Source of the DNA: Harmonia axyridis
Lineage: Eukaryota; Arthropoda; Insecta; Coleoptera; Coccinellidae
Direction of reading: 5' to 3'
NCBI RefSeq assembly: GCF_914767665.1
Contig: NC_059501.1
Location: forward strand, 21,676,501-21,740,500
Length of the DNA stretch: 64,000 nt
Shown: piece after piece, positions 24,465-35,357 of the stretch
Layout of the letters: each line of letters starts with the position of its first letter
How positions within the stretch are numbered: position 1 is the first letter of the stretch
Notes under the pieces: generated by a model
What the model saw: the letters and a program-made list of their open reading frames with translations, nothing else
Told to the model about the DNA's origin: nothing
The model's database searches: none
Made by a program: the position numbers and the translations under genes

Positions 24465-25330
24465 GCATTGTGGGAATAAAGTCAATTATTATTTGCAATA
24501 AATATTTTAATGTGGGCAAGGGCCAAAATTAGGTCCTAGAAAAAAAAGTCATATGGACTATCCCTCCTAGCATTAATAGAGTATACCGGGTGGATCGTCT
24601 TAAATCAGCTCACGATCCTGGGTGTCCGAATTTTTTTTTTCTTGACGGATACTCAGTGAGGGATCTACCAGCATAGTAACGGAGTCCAGGGAGCTGAGTC
24701 CCTTCGGTGAGCAAAGCGAATCTAATAAAGATACAGCCGTTCGTCATTTTTTTGCGAATTTGAAATGTAAAATCACAGCCCAAACGGGACCATCTAGAGC
24801 AAAAATGACAAGAATAAGACCCCCCTCGAAATCGTCACAAGGTCCCAGGAAAACTTTCAAACCTTCGATTCTCCTCGCGGTTTTCGAGTATACGGGGTGT
24901 TGCGGATTACTTTGACATTCAAGTCTAAATCTTTTGAGGGCAATTTGAAATTACCACGACGAAATCTCTACTGAGGGTCACAATCTCATATTTGATTATT
25001 TATTATCTCGATATTTGAGGTTTGATGTTTTCTGTAATGATAAAAATTTTGATACTCTTTCTTTCAACCATTCTTGTCATAATGAAAAGTTATTTGCATC
25101 AAATTTTTTCATGTGGGCAGAGGCCAAACGGTAGGTCCTAGGAAAAAAATCATATGAAGTACCCCTCTTAGAATCAAACGATTATACCGGGTGGATCGTC
25201 TAAAATCAGCTCACGATTCTGGGTGCACAAAAAAAATTTTTTTTTTGACGGATACCTAGTGAGGCATCTACCGGCATAATAAGGGGTCCAAGGGTCGGAG
25301 CCTCTTCAGCGAACAAAGCGAGTATATAAT
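24465..25330. repeat. R1 repeat, two tandem partial copies
   Basis: The landmarks GTGGGCA..GGCCAAA, TACCGGGTGGATCGTC and GAGGGATCTACC occur at 24512-24675 and again at 25110-25270. The CATCTAGAGC to ACGGGGTGTTGCGG segment lies between them at 24783-24905. The arrangement equals the 16855-17470 copy with its 3' part repeated before it, so this is a tandem or head-to-tail array of the same unit. Confidence 0.8.
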
Positions 25331-25439
25331 ATACAGTGTTCCATTTGAAATATCGAAGTTGTTGATGATTTTCGATGAAAGGTACAATACAGGATAGTTG
25401 ACAATATTCGAGATCAATAGATCAGTGGTTTCTTTCCAT

Positions 25440-25775
25440 TTAAAAAAACATAACTTTGGGCTATAGCTTCGTAATTAAAAACTCTTTTGAAAAGACGACC
25501 GCGCCTCTAGATTCTACGTAAAAAAGTGCCTGTATAATGTTTTAATTTCAGAGCTCTATCATCAATATCAACGGAGATATAAATGTTTTTCGATATCGCC
25601 ATTTTCCCAGTTCTCGCTTATAACTCGAAAACAAAAGAAGGTGGCCAAAAATGAATTCTATCCTTGATAGTTTCTCAGAAAAATATACCGAGAAGTGGGA
25701 ATCAGATTTTGTCTATCACCTCTGGTTTAAAAGTTGTAGTGCTAAAATATTGAAATTTGCCCACCCTGTACAGTT
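25440..25775. mobile_element. single arm of fold-back family 3
   Basis: This block runs to GCCCACCCTG-TA at its right end. It is homologous in direct orientation to 20900-21163 and in inverted orientation to 20095-20380. No matching inverted arm is found next to it, so it is a solo arm or a half-deleted fold-back. Its open frame (25651-25890) is the chance frame of the arm. Confidence 0.75.
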
Positions 25776-27469
25776 ATTCGTTGTCGGGGGTGGGAAACTG
25801 AGCTTGACACTCGATTCTGTTCATCCGTATGACCGTAAAAACAATAACTCCCAAGCAGAAAGACTTAGAAATTTGAAATTTTCAGAGTAGGCTAAAAATA
25901 TGTAAATACAGTAATTATCCTTCGCCACTTCCTCATTAGCTTTGAATCAAGGAAATGAGAACTCAGTTTTTTAAAATAGCAGATTGATTATCAAAATAGA
26001 TTGATATGTGACATTTCTGTTTTTTCTTTTATACATTTTATTTCTTTCTTTCGATTCCGAGTATTTCTACCTGAAAGACACAGGAAGCTAACGATATAAG
26101 CATTTGAAGCAGATATTCCAGCACCGGTTCCTGTTTGTGATTCTGAACTAACGGTCAACAATTTAATGATACCTATTTCTTTTTTAAAGTAATACGTCTT
26201 TCTCCTAGTTCGCTGATGAGAGGTTCTTGTGACAGAGAAGTAAGCCCTAATTTTCTCATTCCTGTACATTCCTTAGATATTCTGACAATGGGTTCATGAC
26301 CTAATTCCACTATCAGTAGATGAAGATGTGAGATCTCTCATAATCCCAAGTCCCCTAGTAGGGCACGTTCTCATAGCCTAGACCTATGACAGATGGTCAG
26401 AACGAATTTGAAAACAAATTCTTCATCAGTGGGTCGAATTGTTTGAAATTATTATAGTCATAGTCTAAAAAAAAAAATACAAACATTCTGACAAAATTAT
26501 AGAGCGATCGGTTCAGAGAACGAGCTCTCAAAAATCCAATGCCACCTTGGAACAAATACTTGCACTGAATATTTAATTTCGTTCTTAAAAAATATTATTC
26601 TAATCAGTACGATACGAAAAGTACATATTGAGTCAAGATTGTTCGTGTAGGCAAACAACAATCGGTAAAAATGCAACTGGTTATATCTGCGATATCGCCT
26701 AGAATAAATATTGGCAAAAATCTTATGAGAAATTATTGACAAGTTTGCTCGCCCGAAAATGCAAATAATTTCAACCTAGAGGATGTCGAAACAGTATGAT
26801 CTCCAAAAGGTGTAGTGGAACAAATAAAAAGGTTTTCGAAAAATTCTTGGTCTTACAGATCCAATTCTAATATCAATATAATTGCTATTGATTTTAATAA
26901 TATACAGGGTGTAAATGAAACATAAAGGGGTGATTCTGCGTGAAATAATAGGGAAGTCTGTAATTAATATACCTTTTCTTCGTAAATGCTTCGCATTTCG
27001 AGATATGGGGTTTATACCACGTGGCTTTCTATCTGCCAAAGTTTAACTATTCCTCCCTCCTCAGCGTTTTTGAGAATCCACCTCTTTTCAGGATGAGTGG
27101 AGCAAATTCAAAAGTTTCTCCTTTCAACCACATTCAAGGATTCAGAATACGTTTTTTGATTAGTTTTTAATTGTAGAAAAACCTTTTTTTCAGCCTTTGA
27201 CAAGACTTTTTTGTATAATATTTCTGTGTGAAGATTCATAAAAAAATAAACGTTTTTTCGGAAAGTTATATCATCCATATATTTAGTCTTCAATGAAAAA
27301 TTCATCTAATTTCTTCTTTCCTTTTGAAAAAAAATTATAAATAAGGACTTTTCGCAATGATAAACTCCTCAAAACGAAAAATAGTTAATTCGATGGTCTA
27401 CTAATTTTTGGCGTATTAATTTTTGAACTGATCACTGAAACGGTATAGCCCCCTCTCAAAGTTTTTCTA
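25776..27469. other. AT-rich stretch with one isolated element end
   Basis: No gene is supported. A TACAGGGTGTAAATG motif at about 26905 looks like one end of a further TA-type element, with no clear partner. A segment near 26400-26460 shares TTCTTCATCAGTG words with 11700 and 36205. Confidence 0.4.
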
Positions 27470-28055
27470 AAAAATTGACTATTTAATTATTGCTCTGAAA
27501 CTGGTCGAGATATTTCCTGGAATTTCTTCAAAGGATGTTGCATTTTCGAGATGATCGAGTACAAAGCAAACACTAAAATTAATTCTTTTAGAGCTTGACT
27601 ACCACACCCGATATCCTCGAATTATTAATTTTTCAAATTTTCCATTAGTGATGAATGAAAGTACAAAAATTGATGTAGTGTATTATAATGCTTTGAGATG
27701 GCATTTAATTGAACATTTCAGAAAAAACATTTGTCAGACACTCAAACAATAAATTATATATATTATATATTGTTTGTGTCTGATGAATGTTGTTTCTAAA
27801 ATATTCAAATATCAAATGCCATCTAAAAGCGTTATAATAAACTACGCCGATTTTTTGCTTTTATTTATCATTTATATTGCTTTTATTTATCATCAAATTT
27901 GAGAAATTGTTTTTCTGTAGATTTTTGTGGACACTGTTTGCTTTGTACTCGATCATATCGAAAATGTATAGGTACATTCTATGACAAAATTCAAGAGTCT
28001 TTTTTCTTCGAAAAGCTCTGTTGATTTCAGAAATGACATAATTTTTCCCCAAAAA
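27470..28055. repeat. palindrome of about 585 bp
   Basis: CGAGTACAAAGCAAACA at about 27558 returns inverted as TGTTTGCTTTGTACTCG at about 27935. GGCATTTAATTGAACATTTC and the TCAGACAC word also pair across a centre near 27757 (ATATATTATATAT). The outer parts (27470-27545 against 27965-28055) are weaker. The ends are not sharply definable and there is no coding content. It is probably another fold-back transposon. Confidence 0.75.
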
Positions 28056-29374
28056 AAAACAATGGTGTAGATTTTCAATAGGAAAAGGATCATCGCACCT
28101 CTATATCAATGCCACTGAATAATTTTGGCATCCTAATTCGAAACATTACATTGTCTAGAGTTCAATACCTAAAAAGCAAAATAATGAGTGTAATAATACT
28201 AGAGTTGTAAGTAAAAAAATTGTTTTTTCAAAATTCAACACCCTCTGTCTCGAAAACGAAGCTTGTTGGGATATGTGAATATAGAAACATTTTTTCATGA
28301 AAAGAGTTGTTCTATTCGACACCAAAATTATTGTATTAAAATATGGACCACCTTTGTATCGGGTGTTATAGATTAACTACTGTCAATATTTCGTATGATA
28401 AGTACCTAACAAATTATTCTGCAATGTTCTTAATCAGGATCAGGAATGTTATAAGTAAGTTATGATAAACCAAGTTATTCAATCGTGTTAATTCCAAATT
28501 ATTTACCTAAGTATGTATACATAACGCATATTTGGTTTGGTTGGTGTTTTCTTATCACGTAGAGAAACAAGTTGTTCCACAGCAGAACAATGAATATTTA
28601 ATGCATAACTATACGCCGACGGTAATATTCGAGTTGTTATTTTCAATTTACGCAAATTGAACACAGGTCCATTTCGTGTATAAGCTCATTTGCCCATATA
28701 AAATAACGTGAATGTAGGTAAACCTCATTAGATATGTATTGGAATAATTATCGTCCATCCGCATCGAGGAACTGTTTGTTCCATGGAATAGAGATAAATT
28801 CATGAATTAATGTCTTTGCGAGTTATACAGAATTGACAGCGTAATCGTAATATGAACAGTTAATTTATAATGGTGTGCAATCAACGAAAAACACGATCAA
28901 ATATATCGATTGTGCTGCTACATACGGGATAAATAGTGTTTACAAAATAGTTATGGTTTTGACATTTAATTAAACTATTTTCTAGAACCAGAATAAGAGA
29001 GATATAATCAATTAACACAATTTTTATTTTCGATTGATCATTACTCGGTATACATATATTGTATCGAGAAAATAATTATGAAATTTCAACACAAATAACA
29101 ATTGTTTCGCCATACTCTGTTGCTCTATCAAGTTTGAATCAATTTTGAATGAAATGTACAGTTTGAAATAAACATTAGTTCCATTTTCTCAATGAATAGA
29201 GATTATATCCAATTCTTGAGGGTCCCCAACATTATCTGGTAGTTGTCAGATCAAGCCTGGCCCCCCATACAATTTTGTTGGTTCCCCCTAGAATTTGACA
29301 TACTAAGTTTAAAATAATGACAAGATCATCCAAAATTTAATTTGACTCAATTTCTGAAACAAATATGTTGAAAG
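28056..29374. other. AT-rich stretch, no gene seen
   Basis: Nothing supportable was seen in this stretch on either strand. Confidence 0.5.
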
Positions 29375-29376
29375 TA

Positions 29377-30084
29377 CAGTATAACTTCAGTAGTCCGGGC
29401 GGATATCGTTCCGGTACCTGCCCGGATTATTGAGGCGTCCGGATTACTGGAGTGATTTTTATTCAAGAAATAAAGCAACTTATAAATTATTAAAATAAGG
29501 TTTATTAATCAAGTCACAAAAAAATATTATTTTCTCATAAAATAAAACGAAACTGAACAAAACTCCTAAGTACCTACATGTAACACGTTATGTAAATATG
29601 TACATGTAGGAATTTATAATATTGTATACATATATATTATGTATGCATGCAAAATGAAATATCTTCTACTTTTTTGAAAAATACATATTAATTTTAGTTT
29701 GGACCTTTTTGGACGCATATATATCAATTGCCTTGTCTTTAAGCTTTTTCAAAAGCTATAAATCTTCAAGGGTAAGATTATTCTTCTCAGTCCACCTGAC
29801 TTTTCTGTGAGTGTAAGTGTCTTATGTGATCATTTGACTGGAGCCATTGCGTCCGGCACGCTCAAAAACAAAGTGCAGAATGAAGATGTTGCCGCCGCGC
29901 TGTTTCCAACCGGCATGTAACCGTTTTTTACATGTATAGACAGGAAAATGCTATTGCTTTGCATAATGAATATTTTCGCGCCCGGATTCCAGAGGTAAAA
30001 ATTTCAAAATGCCCGAATCCCAGCAGTGTCCGGAATACTGGAGTGTCCGGACTAGCGACTGTCCGAACTATCGAAGTTGTACTG
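29377..30084. mobile_element. pogo/Tigger-like non-autonomous element, 708 bp
   Basis: The ends are inverted: TA-CAGTATAACTTCAGTAGTCCGG on the left and CCGAACTATCGAAGTTGTACTG-TA on the right. CAGTATAAC..TC..TAGTCCGG closely resembles the terminal repeats of pogo/Tigger elements, and the TA flanks agree. Further TCCGG words repeat just inside both ends (29440-29455 and 30020-30055). The interior has no recognisable pogo transposase; fragments around 29690-29830 on the minus strand are too decayed to call. Confidence 0.85.
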
Positions 30085-30129
30085 TATACGGATACGGATA
30101 ACCATTGCCCAAAATATAAGTAGCTCATC

Positions 30130-30935
30130 ACAGCTCTTTTTCTACTGTTGTCCATTTGGGAGAGTTTTTTCCCTTCTGCATTTCCCTTTTTTTTTCTATT
30201 TTGTTTTCTCAGAGAGGTATTTCCACTTGTCTGTCTTTCTTTTTGGGAATTGAATTATCTTTTTTAATTACTATTCTGGTGCTCTTTAAGCGTCTCTATT
30301 GTCTTCTTTATTTGTTTGTTTACTATTGTTATGATTACTGTATTTAGTGTACTTTGTCTCCGTTCTTTCTTATTGTCTTTCGTATTATATCAGGTTACTC
30401 TTGCATACGTAGTGCTTGGTATTGGCATTATATTTATTATCTTCAGCTTGTTTTCTAAGGAAAATTTACCTTTTAGGTTGAGTAACGTGTAATTGCCTTG
30501 CCTTTATCCTGTTTTCTTCTAGCTGTTTCCTAAAATTCATTCTTTCATCTAGAGTTACTCCCAGAATCCCAGATATTTTGTTCCTTTTTCCATTTTATCA
30601 TCTGATTTTCTATTTGACGTTTCCTGCTTTCTCTTTCTTTACTATTGTTCCTAGTAGATTGCAACTATTTACGTCGTATCTCGAAAACGAAACGTTTGCG
30701 ACCCCATGTTTATGGGACTTTTTTTTCTTAAACTCACTTAAAGAATCTCCCCTTTTCGTTTGTACGTTCAATTTAGGAACACCCTGTATATTCATTTTTG
30801 GTATGTCTGCAGTAGTAGTATAAGTTGAACAGCAGCGATCTTATCACCGATCCTTGGGGAACTCCGGCTTCAATTTCATCAACTTCATTTTGTATATCAG
30901 ACTTTGGTGTCACATTTTATCAAACGCCTATACCA
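30130..30935 (-). pseudogene. jockey-type non-LTR reverse transcriptase, 3' fragment
   Basis: On the minus strand the sequence is collinear with the plus-strand retrotransposon at 55050-57900. GVPQGSVI (palm motif) lies at about 30880-30855, the LGV-LD-RMNF segment at about 30560, and the ATAGTAAACAAACAAATAAAG tract near 30320. Several stop codons and frameshifts are present. The segment with the catalytic FADD is replaced by a 140-bp inserted piece at about 30650-30790, which ends in an ACACCCTGTATA transposon tip. It is a 5'-truncated dead copy. Confidence 0.82.
30650..30790. mobile_element. transposon tip inside the jockey fragment
   Basis: This segment ends GGAACACCCTGTATA. It resembles the block at 62605-62705 (CTCGAAAAC, GGGACC, ATTTATAGGACTT, GAATCTCCC) and one at 50510-50595, both lying next to DD41D mariner remains. 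It is therefore probably the terminal part of that mariner family. Its flanks align with consecutive parts of the jockey element, so some retrotransposon sequence was lost at the site. Confidence 0.6.
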
Positions 30936-31199
30936 ATACCTCTTGGCATTTGAATATTCAAAAATTACCTGCTTAAACCTGAACATTGGCATATATGCTG
31001 AATTTTTTTCCACGATCTGTTTTTTTTATGAGTATGTATTTTTGGATATTTCGACTTCAATTCAATTTCTTAGAGTTATTTCAAAACGTTCATAAATATG
31101 GGAATGGAAAAAGTATGCTCTTTGTGGGGAAACCTGTATATTCAGTCGAATATCGTATCACAGGTTGTTCCCTATAATGTGTTTCGATTCCACTCCAGC

Positions 31200-32119
31200 T
31201 AGGGATTCACGGCTTGGCTTAATTTTTAAGCTACTTCGCTTGAGCTTGACTTGATTTCAAGACAACCTTCAAGTCAAGTAGTGGTTTTTCAATTTTAATT
31301 TCAAGTCAAGTATTTGTTTATCGAGTACTTGACTCATATCAAGCTACTTGATTTTTCGCAGTTTCATTGTGTAGTGTCACATCAATAAAAAAACGATAAA
31401 ATGAGAAGAAACCTTGCAAAAAACACTTTTATTTATACACTTACTGTATGAAAGAACCGAAAATATCAATTTTTTTGAAATAGAAACATAAATTAAATCA
31501 CTATAAATCATACCAAAATAATATTGAGAAATCTTCAGGCTTTGTTCCGAAAACCGAAAATATCAATTTTTCTGGATTGAAACATAAATTAAATCACCAT
31601 AAATCATAATAAAATGAAAAATATTGAAAAAATAAAGTTTCTTAATATTCAGAAAGCTCCAGGCCTTGTTTGATTTCATAATTTTCCATCCAGGATCTAA
31701 GACACATGAGGCATCTTACAGATTTGTCGCCTAACCTATTGCGGGTTTTTGTAACTGTAGAAGCAGCTCTCGAAAATTGTCTTTCAACAGGAGCTGAAGA
31801 TGCTGGCGTTGATGAAAAATCCTTGGCCATTTTGGTCAAGTTTGGAACGATATTTTTGAAACTACCTAAATCTACCAATAGATTGTGTGAGAAAACTACT
31901 AATAATAATAAAGTCACACAGGCGAATGCTTCAGTCTCTCGGCGCTCGAGGAAACATCTTTTCTAGTCTAAACGCGCAAGAGATTGTAAGCTCATAATAT
32001 CAAGTAGCTTGATATCAAGTGAAGAGTTAAATATCTAAAATCAAGTCAAGTCATGCTCAAGTATGTAATTTTTACGAGCTTGGTTAAAATGTTAAGCTAC
32101 TTGGCTTGATGAATCCCTA
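31200..32119 (-). mobile_element. non-autonomous hAT element with 8-bp target duplication, 920 bp
   Basis: The element runs from TAGGGATTCACGGCTTGG to CTTGATGAATCCCTA. It is flanked by ACTCCAGC (31192-31199) and ACTCTAGC (32120-32127), an 8-bp duplication with one mismatch, as expected for hAT. About 150 bp inside each end is packed with CTTGACTTGA / TCAAGTCAAG words, probably transposase-binding subterminal repeats. A hAT C-terminal segment sits in the middle on the minus strand. It is the best-defined member of the family in this window. Confidence 0.92.
31642..31917 (-). pseudogene. hAT transposase C-terminal dimerisation domain
   Basis: The 91-residue frame contains DFSSTPASSAPVERQFSRAA followed by TVTKTRNRLGDKSVRCLMCL, the conserved hAT dimerisation motif at the C-terminus of these transposases. 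It ends in a normal stop at 31642. The RNase-H-like catalytic domain and BED finger that should precede it are deleted. The retained C-terminus lies next to the subterminal repeats. The frame itself is intact, so a short peptide is conceivable, but no catalytic function is. Confidence 0.88.
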
Positions 32120-32409
32120 ACTCTAGCTGTCAAATTGTTCAGTACACGTTGAAAAAATGTTCGATCACTGAAAACAACGTATGCGTCCTCTATCTATGTT
32201 TATTTTATTACTTTGAGGCTCTAATGAATGTAGCTTCTGTTTAGCGTTTACTCTTTAAAGGAATGAAAAGCGAAATGTTATTGAAGTTTATTTCGACTTC
32301 AATAACTTGCAGATGCGTCCAAGACTGGATCATCAAAGAAAATTTTGCTGCATTTAACTATAACTTTACACTTCGTAGAAGAACATCTACAAGATATCGC
32401 TCTTTCTAG

Positions 32410-32850
32410 GCGTGAACCAAACACTACCGAGCACCGCAGTAGAAAACCGTGAACATCGAGGTAGAATCTCCGTCATGGACATGTGATGGAAGCACAGAAC
32501 AGTAGCCCATCCATCGGCTTAAGGTTAATGCACCGTGAAAATCGGTTTTCGGTCGTGGGGTGTTGAAATATCCATCCGAACACAGAATGTGTGCAAGAAT
32601 CTTCACGCATCCAGACACTCTTTGTATGTACGATTCTCGCCGAGAAAAAAGAGAGCATCGGGCGCCCATTACGGATTTACGTAATGCCCTAATCACACGG
32701 TCGCATCGCCGACAATCGGCGTCACAGATTCTATGCGACGGACCATGGAATATACTCAAGAGGAGTCCTTTGGCGATAATCCTCTTCCACCCTACAAATG
32801 CCACTATAAACAGTTTAACGGTTCATCAAACAAGGTTTGTGATATGTACG
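32410..32850. other. GC-richer island, unassigned
   Basis: The composition is much less AT-rich than the flanks and contains many CpG. A minus-strand frame of 126 codons (32424-32804) and a plus-strand frame of 97 codons are both open, which is expected from a GC-richer segment and is not evidence of coding. I see no domain and no repeat partner in the window. It may be a conserved regulatory element or an exon. Confidence 0.3.
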
Positions 32851-33316
32851 TAGTTACAGTACGGTAGTGACGACGTATACGAGGTATGTCAAGCATATTT
32901 TGATTGTTTGAGTATACAGGGTGATTTTGAATATATGTTGAATATCAATGACCGATTGATAAGATTAGCGTTTGAAGTTGCTGAAATTAACAAAGTATAT
33001 GAGGAGAGTCTTTCAAATATGAGATCCAAAAAGAACCGTAATATCAACATAAAGGGAAATTTACTGGACTTATACTACAACTCTACAATGAAGGGTGTTA
33101 GAAGTGAAGGGGCTGAAAATAAAAAGGCCAACATAAAACCTGATGAAATTAATATTTTCAACACTACTCATTTTTGATAATGGTAGATATATCTACATTA
33201 AAAATGTTTTCCAATAAGAAGTTTTATTTTGAATAGCACGCTATCTGGGCAAAATTGATACAATTTTGGAGCTATCATCTTTTGACATTCAACAAGTAAA
33301 AACTACGCCGCTAAAA

Positions 33317-34800
33317 ATGAAACGATACACGCTTCAACAACTTGAAGAAATTGTTAAAATTTAGTACAAAAAATGATGAAAATTTCGCAAACTATTTTGT
33401 TGCAGTATTAAATTGAAATGTTTTCTAAGGACTCTGTAGAAAAACCATTTATCAATACTTATTTTTCAGGTTTTTGGTTTAATAAGTTATATGTATACAT
33501 ATATTTGAGCCCCATTATTCGCTTTCGAACTACGGGTTCTTTGAAGTAGCCTCTGTTAATGTTCTCAGGCATCTTTTCAATTTCATATGAAATCGTAATT
33601 TTGACCTTAAAAACAGCATGTCCAATTTATCATAGGACGTTTGGTCGATTTCATCAAAAATCGTCCTGAATTATCAAGCTCTTAGTAAAAAGACGACGCA
33701 GGTTTTAAAGGCTATATCTAGAAACTGAAACTATAGTAGAGGGCACTTTTGCCTATGCGATTTCAATGAAATTGGCACTTGGCCATTCTTAATTTACAAA
33801 AATAGTGGAATTTCCACTAAATAAATATTTTTGTGTCAAAAAAAAAAATTGTTGAAATTAGCTACAAAAAATGATGAAAATTCCGCAACTAAAGCAAAAC
33901 TAAACTTTTGGGTCGTTGTGAAGCAACTTCTTGGCCGGCAATAATGAAACTGGTGGAAAATTTTGAGCTGTTGGGACAAGTTATGATGTGAAGAAACGAA
34001 ACCTTGTACGTAGCTCAAGAAAGACTGAGAATATTGCTGTTGTAGCTTGATAGTTCTCACGAAAATCCAGGCTTGTCGATTCTTCCTTAATTTTGGGAAT
34101 TAGGCATTTCACAAACAACATTTCACAACATTATGCATAAAGACTGGCGTTTAAAGTTCAATCAACACAAGAACTAAAGACGGCCGATTCGGATTTTCAT
34201 CGAATAATAATATTTAGGCCCTTTTTCATCTCGCAGGCTATGTTAATAAGCAGAATTGTCACATTTGAGGGTCGGAAATTCTCAGAATGATTGTTGAAAA
34301 GCCTCTCCTATACCTTAACATGTTACTATTTGGTGCAGTTTTTGGGTTTGTGGTGTGATTGGACCTTACTCATTCGAAAATGAGTCTGATGCAACTGTTA
34401 CGGTGAATGGATCGCGCTAAGAAGCTATGATTATTTTTTTTACAACCGTAATTGGAATATATTTTTGTAGGCAACGTTATTTTTCAACAAGACAACAAAA
34501 CAATAGTAATTTCCTGAATGTGTTATTTCTCGAAGAGGTCATTACTATTGGCCACCAAGGTCTTGTGATTTAACACCTTTAGACTCTTTTCTAGGGGCTA
34601 CATGAAAGATTATGTTATGTCTATGCCAATGCCCAACAATTCATTCAAAAAATTAAAGATGGAATTCCTGAAGTTATCGAGAACACACTGCCGCAAATGT
34701 GCTAATTGGTCATGGAAAAGTTAATGAAAAGGATATATCTATTGTGCTGTAAACGTAGGCGTGGTCATTTGATATCATTTTCCATCGTTATTACCTTCCT
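33317..34800 (+). pseudogene. degraded DD41D mariner, near full length
   Basis: The N-terminal KRYTLQQ...EIVKI start at 33317 is followed, after about 450 bp of unrelated DNA, by a second copy of the EIVKIYYKN-type segment at 33845. The rest then follows in order: ATSWPAIMKLVENFELLGQ, RTSQE-like remains, QQDN near 34490, WPPRSCDLTPLD near 34550, and a tail ending in AWSFDII. Many stops and frameshifts interrupt it. The order of parts is that of the family, so this is one old insertion broken by a later event. Confidence 0.82.
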
Positions 34801-35087
34801 CTCTACAATGAAACAAACATCGATTAATTTCTCTTGAAATAAACCTTTTTTTCCATTATTTAATTGTGACCTCTTATAGACGTCATGACGAAATGATAGT
34901 CCGAGTAGGAGCGCTCGAAAACCAGGTATCGGTGAAAAATTTTGTATCCTATATTTCTTCCAAATGATTCTGAATGATTATACATAATAGAAAATAAGAG
35001 AAGGACTGGAACAAAGGACTACATTTTCTGAAGACGAAATCCAATTGTGTTTGAAATTTACAATTTAGACAATTGCGTAAGAAACTA

Positions 35088-35357
35088 CTATATCGTCGGC
35101 TAAGATTGTAAATCTGCTATGTCCATAATGAACAATTTTACAGGAGACCAAAAAAACCGTACAGTAAGTGTTATAATAATAATAATAAGAGAGTTTATTC
35201 ATGAAAATACATTCAATGAACTCTATTGAATGTATTTTCATGAATAAACTCTCTCATTATTATTATTATTATAACACTTACTGTACGGTTTTTTTGGTTT
35301 CCTGTAAAATTGTTCATTATGGACATAGCAGATTTACACTCTTAGCCGACGATATAG
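35088..35357. repeat. near-perfect 270-bp palindrome
   Basis: CTATATCGTCGGCTAAG at 35088 is mirrored by CTTAGCCGACGATATAG ending at 35357. The two arms of about 133 bp match almost base for base, through CCATAATGAACAATTTTACAGG and a run of ATA triplets, to a tiny loop near 35222. There is no coding content. It may be a fold-back MITE. A transcript would form a long hairpin. Confidence 0.92.

Noticed and set aside
32424..32804. 126-codon minus-strand frame in the GC-richer island
   Set aside because: Open frames occur on both strands there, as expected from fewer AT-rich stops. No motif favours either.
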